DNA from: Paulinella micropora
Lineage: Eukaryota > Cercozoa > Imbricatea > Euglyphida > Paulinellidae
Assembly (NCBI GenBank): GCA_019918135.1
Contig: WBZZ01006894.1
Location: 91,001-155,000, forward strand
DNA length: 64,000 nt
Direction: 5' to 3'
The notes under the pieces were generated by a model. The model saw only the letters and a list, made by a program, of their open reading frames with translations, ran no database searches and had not been told where the DNA came from. A program made the position numbers and the translations under genes. Within the stretch, counting starts at the first letter, position 1. Each line of letters begins with the position of its first letter. This document shows positions 19,676 through 27,858 of the stretch, one piece after another.

Positions 19676-20292
19676 CTAGCCATTAGATAAACCCTGTCGC
19701 CAGGACGCACCCACGTCATTGCCGATGACCACAGGCCGGGTTCTCGCGAGCCAGTAATCGAACGACGAGAGCCAAGCAGTGGCCGCCAGATGTTTCAGAC
19801 TGCAGCGCGGGGGGCAGACGTCGTCCAAGAAACTGCAGCCCAGCCGCGCGGCGTCGGACAGCGCCAGCGCGCCTTGTGACCACGTGCCCAGGCGGCCAGT
19901 GCAACTGCGGGGCCCGCATTCAGTCGAGAGCGGGACACGCGCCCATTGTAATGCGCAGCCCAGCACAAGAGGAGGGCAACCCACTGCGTTCCAGTACCGC
20001 CACTGCGTACACGTAGACGCTGGTTAGGCTGGTCTCGTCAGGGCTGTCCGCGTCATTGACAATGTTGCCAAAGGCGCCGTGCTGGCGTTGGTGTTGAGAC
20101 AGATCCGACAAGTCGGAGCACAGCCAACCGCTGGCATTGCTGTCATTGGTGCGCACAGCAATAAACATCCAGCGCCCCCGGCACCAACAGCGGCTCTTTT
20201 AAGCGCTGTTGCAACAAACCCCCCAGCCGAACCAAAGCGCTGCCGTCGTTGTCGCTCAGCAAGTTGGGGACGGCGAGCCAAGCACACCACAT
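19676..20292 (-). pseudogene. Frameshifted orphan gene (about 205 codons)
   Basis: Three consecutive frames give one coherent protein. An ATG at 20292 (MWCAWLAVPNLL) runs to about 20150. A second frame continues (WMFIAVRTNDSNASGWL) to about 19970. A third runs (ALQWARVPLSTECG, SSFDYWLARTRPVV) to the stop at 19676. Composition changes sharply outside these pieces. At least two frameshifts are needed. The Trp, Ser and Asp content recalls secreted or surface proteins, but no family is recognised. An AATAAA follows on the minus strand. It is divergent from the PARP gene, sharing the 20293-20544 interval. Confidence 0.55.
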
Positions 20293-20373
20293 TCCTTTTC
20301 TTTGGGGGTTCTTAGGCAAAGCTGTAGTCAACAAGGGTGCAAACTAGCCAGCCAGTGAGAGAAAACGGAAGAG

Positions 20374-20388
20374 AGTTTATATACTATA
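20374..20388 (+). promoter_or_regulatory. TATA-like box upstream of the PARP gene
   Basis: AGTTTATATACTATAG lies about 160 bases before the first downstream ATG in any frame (20545). It is an AT island in GC-rich surroundings. It supports a transcript start near 20400 and hence the choice of 20545 as initiation codon. Confidence 0.4.
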
Positions 20389-20544
20389 GTAGCATTCGCG
20401 GGGCTCTTAATTATCAACAAGTTTGTGTCGTGGTGGAAGCCCCCCAACGGGAGGCTGTTGAAGCTTAAGCTGCAAGGCAAGCTCGACAGCCTGGCGCAGA
20501 TCGTGGATTTTTGGTTCAAGCACTCCGTCTACTTTGGTCAGGAA

Positions 20545-21360
20545 ATGCAGGCCAGGCGCGAAAGGGTGCTTGCCGCTGCGGTGGCGGGCAGAAAGCTGGC
20601 TGCTCATTGGTGCCTGCGCCTGGAAAACCCAAGCCTGAGGTTTTTGCCCGACAAGATCAATCAAACAATTGAGAAGGCCTTCGCGCAGTACCTCTGGGAG
20701 CCTGAACGTTATCCACGGATGCAGTTTGAGCACGGCACGATACGCGAGAGATATGAAGTCAACTTCCCCCAGATGGAGGTGTGCAGGCTAGCGACGGAGA
20801 AGCGGCTCAAGGCGACGCGTCTCGTGCTAGAGCATGTAGCCCCCACAGCGACAGGCTCTCCCTATTTGCGACAGGCTGCTCCGGCAGGCCAAGCAGAGGA
20901 AGAAAAGGAGCAGCAGATCCGCGGCATGTTTGAAAGCGCCATGGCTCCTGGCTCCGCGATAGTGTCGATTCAGAGGCTGGAGCACCCCAGCCTGGAAGCG
21001 CTGTTCAACGCCACCAAGACGCTGATGGAAGAGCAAGAGCCGGTCCGGGAAATAGTAGTTTTTCACGGGACGCGCGACACGTGCGTCGAGTCTATTGTTA
21101 CCAACGGGCTGGTCACGAAATTCTGCGCCCGCCAGAAGCTGGGCTGGGGCGTTTATTTCTCGCCCCGGGCGTGTAGGGCACATAGCTATACTTCCCCCGG
21201 CCACAATGGCTGCCACACCATGCTCGCCTGCCGCCTGCTCGTGGGGCAGTGCGTGGTTAGGCCCAGCAACCATCGGGGCGCCGTGTTTTTGCCCGGCAGT
21301 CGTAGTCGGACCTATCAGACCTATGTAGATGCAGATCGGATTGAAATCTTGTGGAGGTGA
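20545..21360 (+). CDS. PARP-type ADP-ribosyltransferase (271 aa)
   Basis: The C-terminal 100 residues form a PARP catalytic domain: VFHGTR with the NAD-binding His (residue 174), GWGVYFSPRACRAHSY with the second-triad Tyr (204), and RTYQTYVDADRI at the end. The position of the usual catalytic Glu is Thr (259), so the enzyme would be an H-Y-T type, expected to mono-ADP-ribosylate, if active. The N-terminal 165 residues are helical and unrecognised. ATG 20545 is the first ATG after the TATA-like box; the frame is open back to 20359, so a non-ATG start near 20425 is possible. The last six codons lie in the tnpB right-end repeat beginning at 21338, so the native tail was replaced by an insertion. 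Modification of host proteins is a likely role (inference). Confidence 0.8.
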   Translation: MQARRERVLAAAVAGRKLAAHWCLRLENPSLRFLPDKINQTIEKAFAQYLWEPERYPRMQFEHGTIRERYEVNFPQMEVCRLATEKRLKATRLVLEHVAPTATGSPYLRQAAPAGQAEEEKEQQIRGMFESAMAPGSAIVSIQRLEHPSLEALFNATKTLMEEQEPVREIVVFHGTRDTCVESIVTNGLVTKFCARQKLGWGVYFSPRACRAHSYTSPGHNGCHTMLACRLLVGQCVVRPSNHRGAVFLPGSRSRTYQTYVDADRIEILWR

Positions 21361-21462
21361 ACCTCCCCAGAGACCGGCAGGCAGCTGGAAGGGAGAAAGG
21401 GCAGCACGCGGCACATCCCCCTCCCTCCTCAGAGCGGGGGGCAAAGCCCCCCGAGCCCCCCT
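21338..21462 (-). mobile_element. tnpB transposon right end / candidate guide-RNA scaffold
   Basis: This is the sequence just 3' of the tnpB stop. Read on the minus strand it has hairpins (CAGCCCGCTGGCGCGGGCTG overlapping the stop, then GGGGGGCT...GCCCCCC), a purine/pyrimidine section, and the terminus GATTTCAATCC. In IS605/IS607-type TnpB and Fanzor elements the guide (omega) RNA is transcribed from exactly this place, and its guide is the flanking DNA. About nine separate copies of this end lie elsewhere in the window. Confidence 0.55.
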
Positions 21463-21671
21463 TCAGCCCGCGCCAGCGGGCTGTAGCGGTCTCAAGAGGA
21501 TGTTACGACTGGCGTTCATGTCGCGCCCGTGCTGGAGAGCACACCACTGGCAGCTGTACGTCTTGGCGGCTTTGATGTCTCTCCACAGCGCCCCACATTG
21601 CGTACACGCCTGCGTGGTGAACTCCTCGTTGCAGATCAGCACCTTGCATTGACCTATATACTCTCGCTGCG

Positions 21672-21722
21672 CAGCCCGCTGGCGCGGGCTGCAGGGGGGG
21701 TCACGGGGGGCGGCGCCCCCCG
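21672..21722. repeat. GC hairpin repeat inside tnpB (1)
   Basis: CAGCCCGCTGGCGCGGGCTG followed by a G-run and GGGGGGCGGCGCCCCCC. It replaces the tnpB part between DVHKKAAR and the KVLICNEEF block. Same unit as at the gene's 3' end, opposite orientation. Confidence 0.65.
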
Positions 21723-21895
21723 CATCTGGCTGCCTTCTTGTGCACATCCTGCACCCTGTTGTAGATCTTGTCTCGCACTCGAGTAATAGCACGCCGTAAG
21801 CGCCAGCGGTTCCGCTTCTTGCTGCTGTCCTTGGCCAATAGCGCGACCTTGCTCAGCAGCTTGTCTATGTGCTTTTGCAATCGGTACACGCGTCC

Positions 21896-21957
21896 AGCCC
21901 GCTGCCGCGGGCTGGAATAGAGAGAAGGGGGGGGGGGCGCGGGGGGCTTGCCCCCGG
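21896..21957. repeat. GC hairpin repeat inside tnpB (2)
   Basis: CAGCCCGCTGCCGCGGGCTG, a short spacer, a G-run, then GGGGGGCTTGCCCCCG. It lies where the middle of the nuclease gene, with the first RuvC aspartate, should be. Confidence 0.65.
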
Positions 21958-22357
21958 GTTGACTCTCTTCCAGTGGAAGAACTTGCCCTTCTGGCTAAGA
22001 TTTGAGATGGCCGAGGCCCTCGCCGCTTGCAGATCCCGGATGGCCACTGCGCGGATGTCGTAGGGCACGCTGAGAAGCCACGGCCTGGCTCGCACGAACT
22101 CGCTATCTTCTTTCACAAATCGGAGGCGCAGAGTATCCAAATCGAAGTCGCCCAAGCAGCGCATTCTACCGCCCATCTCGGCCCTTCTTTGCTCTCGGCG
22201 CTCCTTTTGTTCTTGACGCTCTTTGGCTTTCCTGGCCTTGATCTCCTCGGGCGTCTCCTCTTTCTCCGGCTCGTCTTTCTGCTTCTGCGGCTTCTCCTCT
22301 TTTTTTTGTCGCTTGGCGGGCTTTTCCTCCTTTTTTTCTTGGTGCCGCCTCTTTTTC

Positions 22358-22434
22358 CCAGCCCGCTGACGCGGGCTGGAGAGAAGCACGCTGGGCTTTA
22401 AGGGGGGCGCGGGGGGCATGCCCCCCCGGCAGCC
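22358..22434. repeat. GC hairpin repeat inside tnpB (3)
   Basis: CAGCCCGCTGACGCGGGCTG, spacer, then GGGGGGCATGCCCCCC. It separates the N-terminal RIYPKTKD block from the EK-rich block. Confidence 0.65.
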
Positions 22435-22884
22435 AAGCCCGCCTAACCTCTTTATCCTTGGTCTTTGGGTAGATCCTGCATGTAAGTGTCTTGAGCGGGG
22501 GCGTCTTGCTCGCCTTCTTGTTCAGACTGAATTTCTTCTTCTTGGGCAGCTTGTTCTGGGTCTCGTTCGTCTTGGCTACGCTCCGTCGCGCGTTGACCTG
22601 AGTTGCGGGCAGCAGTGCAAGTCGCGACTGCCAGAAGGTCTCCTGCGGGCCTTGTGCGGTTGTCGGCTCGTACCTTCTGACCGAGCTCCAGGAACCGTTC
22701 CCCATGACCCCGCTCAAAGAAAGGGGCAGGCGGCTTGCACTCACTCTGGCCAAGCCGCCCCCTGTGCACAGAGGTAACTGCCTGGACATTTCCCTGGTAG
22801 ACTGATTCCAGAACGGCGCATAAGCTAAAGATGGCTCCGGATGAGCCGGCGTAGGTCTGGACTTCTTTTCTCGGACCTTCTCGT

Positions 22885-22957
22885 CCCGCTGCCGCGGGCT
22901 GAAAGGGGGGCTCGGGGGGCCTTGCCCCCCGGGTGGCTCGGGTTGCCATGCCCCCCC
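22885..22957. repeat. GC hairpin repeat upstream of tnpB
   Basis: CCCGCTGCCGCGGGCTG, then GGGGGGCTCGGGGGGCCTT with GCCCCCC and a further CATGCCCCCC. It lies about 100 bp before the tnpB ATG and may mark the element's left side. Confidence 0.55.
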
Positions 22958-23566
22958 GAGGTCCCAGAGAGTGCGCCGCCTCATTGGAGAAGTCACTCGT
23001 CGGATGGCTTAGATGTAGCTTGTTGTCAAGACAGAGTTCATAGAGCCAAGTGATCTTCCTATGACCATTGCCACTGTCAAAGGAACAAGATAAGTACTTT
23101 GATTTGTGGCGCTTGATAGGTTAGACAAATGGGACGGAAATGGACAGGCTTTTCCTCAACCCTTACAGTGGGGGGGGGGGGGCGCCCCCCCGTTTTCCCC
23201 TCCCTCCGTTTTCCCCGTCCCCCGTTCTCCCCTTTCCCTCTGTCTCTCTCTCTCTCTCTTCTTTCTTGCGTGGAATTTGCCGCCAAATGTGCATGTGTGC
23301 GTACTTCCCGGGGAAACGGAACGTGTGCAAAAATTGTGTTCCCCCGATCAGAAAAGTTTTTTCGTGCAAATTTCCCCTCGGGGAGAGGCCCGGGGCCGGG
23401 AAGGGGGGAAGGGGGGAAAGGGGAGAGAGTGAAGGGGGAGAGGGGGAGAGAGAGAAGGGGAGGGGAAAACGGCGGAGGGGCCAGGGAGGAAAAGTGGACC
23501 GGGGGGGGGGCGCCCCCCTCTCCCCCCGATCTCCCCGTCCTCCCCTCTTCTCCTTCCCCCTCTCCC

Positions 23567-23627
<61 letters not shown>

Positions 23628-23849
23628 TCCCCCTGGACAGGCCTGCCTAACTTGGCGCACCAAACAAGTCATTGGCGCACTTTTCTTTCCCCGGAAAAAC
23701 AAACCTCATTCTAGGTGGTTTCTCCCTTAAACCAGACTAGCCTGTCCGTTTTTGCGTAAATCATGCGCTTTTTCCTTGACAAAGCAGGCAGTAGTGCATT
23801 TTTGCTCACAAGTTGTAAACAAAGAAAAGAAAAAAACAAAACAAAAGAA
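22958..23849. other. Low-complexity region with poly-C tract
   Basis: I see no gene. Positions 23168-23192 are a G-run facing a C-run, 23237-23260 a TC microsatellite, and 23396-23520 a purine-rich tract. It ends in an uninterrupted run of 59 cytosines at 23568-23626. After it comes unique sequence leading to the propeller pseudogene. ORFs coding poly-Pro or poly-Gly are artefacts of the tract. Confidence 0.7.
23568..23626 (+). repeat. Poly(C)59 homopolymer
   Basis: Fifty-nine consecutive C residues, preceded by CT-rich sequence. The count may be affected by sequencing. It is the longest homopolymer in the window. Confidence 0.9.
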
Positions 23850-24962
23850 ATGTTCATTGTGTTGTGCTGTCTTTCCGCGCTTCTGGCCCGCGCAGAGCTA
23901 GCCTTGACAAACTCCGCTATTACGTTTGGAAGCGCCAACATTACGTACGACCAAGACCAGCTGTTGATAGACGGGATCAGCGTGCGCGACCTGGCGGCCC
24001 AGCTAGCGGCGCTTTGCGCGTTGTGGCCGCGCAAAGCAATCACATCCGCGAGGTCCAGGAAGTTGTACACACGACTGTCGTGCGGCTCGACGAGCACCAA
24101 AGTCAGTCGCAAATGGAGAACTTCACCAAAAAACTCCAACGACACTTCCAGGCGCGCGACAGGCTGGAGTGGTCTCTGGCTAGGAGCGCCGGCAACCCCG
24201 GTTCAGGTTGGTACTCGCTAGCCTACGGCAAAGGCCTGTTTGTTGCGGTCGGTTACTCAACTTGGCAGAACGAGTCTGTCATCCAGCAGGGCCCGACGGC
24301 CGGAACTGGACTATTCGCCGCACGCCTGTCGGACTGTCTTCTTGGTCGGATATTGTATTTGGCGACGACGTGTTTGTGGCGGTAGGAGACAAAAGTGGCG
24401 CAGGCAGCCACGACGGCGTCATGACATCTCCGGACGGCCTGATCTGGCAGCCGCGCGGGGTGGCGCGTCCAGGGCGATGGTTGGCGGTTGCGTTTGGCGC
24501 TGGTGCGTTTGTGGCACTGGGCTACGTCAACCCCAACGAGTATTTTGCAGTTCCTGCCTGTCTTCGAAAAGGACATTGCCGGAAACAAGAGACTAGGCGC
24601 ATTCCTGACGTCTACCGATGCTGGCGTCCTCCGACGGTCTCAATTGGTCTTACCAGGTGCCTAGCTATACCACCAGCAGCAGCTACATTCGTGTCCAAGG
24701 CCTCGGCTATGCCGAGGATGGACTGTTTCTGGCTGTTAGTGCGGACGGCGATCGCGTACTGACCTCGCGAAATGGCATTGCGTGGGAAGCACACGCTGTA
24801 CCAGTCACAAACAATTGGCAAGCTATCGCGTATGGCAATCGCTCCTTTGTGATGTTGGCCCACCGCGCCGATAAACCGGGCTCTGTGCTAGTGTCACTAT
24901 TGCGCGATCCTGGCAACGGTCTGTGTCTGCCTTCTCTAGAAACGTGCACGCTCTCGACCTGA
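23850..24962 (+). pseudogene. Secreted beta-propeller gene with multiple frameshifts
   Basis: An ATG at 23850 starts a good signal peptide (MFIVLCCLSALLARAELA). A helical/coiled part follows (EVQEVVHTTVVRLDEH) and then repeated blades of the kind GxFVAVG...SPDGLxW (FVAVGYSTW, FVAVGDKSG, FVALGYVN, LFLAVSADG, plus SPDGLIW, SSDGLNW, SRNGIAW), similar to bacterial and viral BNR/Asp-box-like propellers. The reading frame changes at about 24040, 24300, 24560 and 24620, and no single ORF covers more than about 170 codons. The last block ends at a TGA at 24962. I read it as a decayed surface or fibre protein; introns are less likely because no consistent splice signals are seen. Confidence 0.65.
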
Positions 24963-25096
24963 TGTCCAGCCAGCTCGCCTTCCTCTGGTGAACAATACAA
25001 ATAACCATCACCGTCGCTTTCTAGCAAAAGCCTGTATTAAAAGTAAAAATGTTTTGGAATTTACGCCACAAAGCTGCACGCTTCTTTCTTTTAAAT

Positions 25097-25867
25097 TTAA
25101 CTTTCGGGCATTGTCTGTACGATGAGCCCAAGACGACGCAATCCGACAGCAGCCTCTTGCGGGGACAAACTAGCTGTCTGGCGCTGGCGTGCTAGTGCTT
25201 GCTCTTTGTTTGCAATAGCATCTATATCTAAAGACAAGTCAATGTACTTATTTGCAATCCTTTGGTAGTAGTACCAGCGATAGCAAATGAGTACCAAAAT
25301 TGTAATTGCGCATGCTGGAATGGCTAGCCATGAATAGAAGCATAGGCTGTGCAATGGCGCAGCCGTGCTCACAGCTGTGCCAGATGCTGTTGACTCTGTT
25401 TGCACTGGCGTGGCTTCGGGGGTTGGTTCCGGTGCCGGAAGCAGCTTGGCTCGCTTGGCAGGGAGCTTGGTCGACGAATCGGATGCAAGTAACTCCTTGC
25501 GCTTGGGCATCAATTGTTCCATGTGCTTCCCAGACTCCCATACCTGTCGGCGCAGCGGCAACGCCGATTCCAGTGCTGCACACCCCAACACGGCGCGATG
25601 TGCCAGGTTTGATATTTCCTTGTTCAGGTCACGCGATCGTTTGTTTCTTTTAAACGAGCTGAGTATGGCTAATACGTCTTGCAACTGAAGACACGGGGTC
25701 GAGCGCGATTCACCCTCGACTGTTTCCTCGGCTTCGCCAGTCCTTTGTACAAAAGTAAAATACTTGATGCCCTCGCAAGTACACAGTTGCACCCCTCCCA
25801 CCCTGAGGGAGGGGACATCATACCCAACGGATACCCAGAGCTCGCGTCGTCCAGCAGCCGGTATCAT
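25097..25867 (-). CDS. Membrane-anchored paralogue of the 454-aa protein, N-truncated (256 aa)
   Basis: Residues about 60-110 (VLAILSSF, ISNLAHRA, ALESALPLRRQ) match residues 160-215 of the protein at 30607-31971 (IITILSHF, MANLATRA, ALEKALPIRRQ). The first half of that relative is missing: the ATG at 25867 abuts a tnpB right-end repeat beginning at 25868, so the gene was probably cut there and now starts at an internal Met. After a Pro/Thr-rich linker it has one transmembrane helix (about 172-194, IPACAITILVLICY) and a charged tail, which the relative lacks. Function unknown. Confidence 0.6.
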   Translation of the reverse strand: MIPAAGRRELWVSVGYDVPSLRVGGVQLCTCEGIKYFTFVQRTGEAEETVEGESRSTPCLQLQDVLAILSSFKRNKRSRDLNKEISNLAHRAVLGCAALESALPLRRQVWESGKHMEQLMPKRKELLASDSSTKLPAKRAKLLPAPEPTPEATPVQTESTASGTAVSTAAPLHSLCFYSWLAIPACAITILVLICYRWYYYQRIANKYIDLSLDIDAIANKEQALARQRQTASLSPQEAAVGLRRLGLIVQTMPES

Positions 25868-25917
25868 GGATTGGATCGAAATCTTAGAGAGGTGAACCCC
25901 TCACGAGACCGGCAGGC
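25868..25917 (-). repeat. Solo tnpB right-end copy (short)
   Basis: GGATTGGATCGAAATCTTAG through GAGACCGGCAGGC. It lies exactly between the truncated 256-aa gene and the truncated Sel1 gene, and both lose their 5' ends at it. Confidence 0.6.
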
Positions 25918-26609
25918 CGGGCCCCTCACCCAATTTCCGCGGCTTGTTGGCCAGCTGGGCAGCGCGAGTGGAGTCGGAGCGGCCCCGTGATGCGAACCCC
26001 GCACCACCCGCGGTAGCTCGGACAGGCGCGGGGGCCCCGCGACAGACCCCCCCAAATTGGATAAACTTTGGCGCTGCCTTCAGCACGGCTGAATTTGGGG
26101 GCACAAGCCTGTGCCTGCCCTTGGGAGATTGGGGGGACGACGGGGCCGACTATTCAGAGCTAGAGCCCGCCAGCAGAAACGCAGAAAAAGAAGAACAACA
26201 GCCCGGCTGCGTAGACGCCAGGTGGTACACCAAAGCGGCCGAGCAAGGGCACGTGGAAGCACAGTTTCAGCTGGGAAATAGTTACAGTTTTGGCAAGGGA
26301 GTGAGCCAAGACTACGCGCAGGCAGCTGAGTGGTATAGTCGGGCCGCGGAGCAAGGGGACGCAGAGGCGCAGTACAACATGGGCGTCTGCTATGCTCAAG
26401 GGCAAGGAGTGAAGCAGGACGACGCTCAGGCTGCCGAGTGGCTCCGCCGGGCCGCGGAGCAAGGGGACGCAGAGGCGCAGTACAATTTGGGCGTCCGTTA
26501 TGCTCAAGGGCGAGGAGTGAAGCAGGACGACGCTCAGGCTGCCGAGTGGTTCCGCCGGGCAGCGGAGCAGGGAATCGCGGCCGCGCAGCTACAACTCGGT
26601 TGTGGCTAA
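25896..26609 (+). pseudogene. Sel1-repeat protein, 5' end lost
   Basis: Three full Sel1-like repeats of 36 residues (for example AAEQGDAEAQYNLGVRYAQG followed by GVKQDDAQAAEWFRRA) and the beginning of a fourth are followed by a stop at 26609. Sel1 repeats form TPR-like helical solenoids used for protein binding and are common in amoeba-associated bacteria and giant viruses. The frame is open back to 25896 but has no ATG before the second repeat; it begins inside the mobile right-end repeat. The N-terminal 70 residues are Pro/Gly-rich and unlike Sel1. Repeats 2 and 3 are almost identical in DNA, which indicates recent unit duplication. It could be expressed only from a non-ATG start or from a fusion. 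Confidence 0.6.
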
Positions 26610-26879
26610 AGACGAGCCAGGCAACAGTCAGTCGGTAACGCTCTAGCTATTTCGCTCGAAGAAGCTCTACCCCCTGGGGAAAAAAAAAGAAAGTTAGATG
26701 TTTTTTAAAAAGTCAGCAAGTTAAATTTCTAGTTCCCCCACAAAAAATTAAAAGCAAATGTTTTTGGAATTTACGCCACAAAGCTGGGCTGGACTCGGCG
26801 ACGGCGTGGGGCTCGTGCTCTCAAAACAGGCGTAATTGGCAGAAAGTTTCGGCTGCAAAACTAATACATCAGGGTCCAC
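26610..26879. other. Intergenic, nothing recognised
   Basis: AT-rich with A-runs (26676-26755) between the Sel1 remnant and the end of the inverted duplication. The stretch 26758-26785 (GTTTTTGGAATTTACGCCACAAAGCTG) repeats 25050-25076, upstream of the membrane gene's 3' end. Confidence 0.5.
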
Positions 26880-27573
26880 GCTCTCGGATGTATACCGTTG
26901 CAGCAATTCACCTCGGACTTGGTCGTACAGTGCGTTTTGTAGGCTCTAACTGTCGGCCCGTTGGAATTCTGCACTGTACTTGGATAAGTCGGCCTTGAGA
27001 GCTGCAAAAGTTAGCTCTTGCGGTATACGCAATGCCTGCTCATCCCCGGTCGCTTCGATCACGGTGCATTTCTTTCTGTTAGATGCTGATGTACAACTTG
27101 CAGCTTATCGTCGACGCTACTCCGAAGATTGCATTCCTCTAGGCCCTTGAGCATGATTTGCAGGCCATTAGTCCGTTTTTCCAATTACCAAAGAATTCCC
27201 ATGGAGACAAAGGACGGCTTGGATCACTCGTATACGTGAAAAGAGGTTTTTCCCCGTTGCGATAACGACCCAATCCTTTCGCCAAGAGTTTGTAATAGTC
27301 CAGTTTAGCCTCTACGGTCTCGTGCGTATACGTTTTTTCTAGCTGTGCCTGTAGTTTACAAATGTCTTTTCGAGCTGTTCTTGTAACTTGTTCAGGCCTG
27401 CCTTGGCATCATGTTGGTCAGGAGATGTCAGTACCATCTCATGTTGGTCAGGAGATGTCAGTACCATCTCACCCATGGCTCGCAGCGCGGCTAACAGCCC
27501 TGCGTCCGAAAGCACCAACCGTACCGACCGTACGCAGTCGGGGCCGTACTTGCATTTGGTGTGCTTTGTTTCC
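26880..27573 (-). pseudogene. Deleted inverted copy of gene B
   Basis: It starts with the same ATG context as 1857. The first repeat is followed by successive jumps: from repeat 1 to repeat 3 at about 27361, then to the end of repeat 4 at about 27175, then to the C-terminal domain at about 27072, with stops in frame. About 1.2 kb of the 1.95-kb gene is missing. An exact 30-bp tandem duplication (27411-27440 and 27441-27470) adds ten codons in repeat 1. The copy fades out near 26880. Confidence 0.75.
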
Positions 27574-27858
27574 ATTTGCGTTTGTTTATACTTATTGTAC
27601 AGAAGAGGGAGCGGGGAGAGAAGGGGGACTAAGACAATTCGTGCTGGCGTCTTGTAGAAACTAGCTTTAATTAAGAAAAATTCACACTTTTTTTGGCGTC
27701 CCCTTCCCCCTCTCCTGCTCCCTGTTCTCAGTGTAAGATCGTCGAGCTCAAGCCATCCCCGGGGGGAAAGCGCAACGCCACGAACTCGAAAGGCGCCAAA
27801 GGCTACACCAAGCAGGACTACACCGCGCCCTAGCTTCTTTGACGACTTTTGTGCCATG

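Larger units (their letters stand above)
21463..22789 (-). pseudogene. TnpB/Fanzor-type RNA-guided nuclease gene, broken
   Basis: Four coding blocks in order match the OrfB/TnpB family. Block 1, ATG 22789 to about 22430, has a Lys-rich N terminus and TCRIYPKTKDKE. Block 2, 22358-21960, is an EK-rich insert followed by YDIRAVAIRDLQAARA and KGKFFHWKR. Block 3, 21895-21722, has RLQKHIDKLLSK and KIYNRVQDVHKKAAR. Block 4, 21675-21463, has VLICNEEFTTQACTQCG, a second Cys pair, and RDMNASRNILL. Zinc ribbon and last RuvC Asp are present. The parts that carry the first RuvC Asp (between blocks 2 and 3) and the Glu (between blocks 3 and 4) are absent, replaced by GC-rich hairpin repeats, and frames differ between blocks. 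Not a functional nuclease. No TnpA recombinase is visible nearby. Confidence 0.75.

Noticed and set aside
23106-23730. ORFs with poly-Pro or poly-Gly around the C tract
   Set aside because: They are direct translations of the 59-base homopolymer and purine/pyrimidine tracts.
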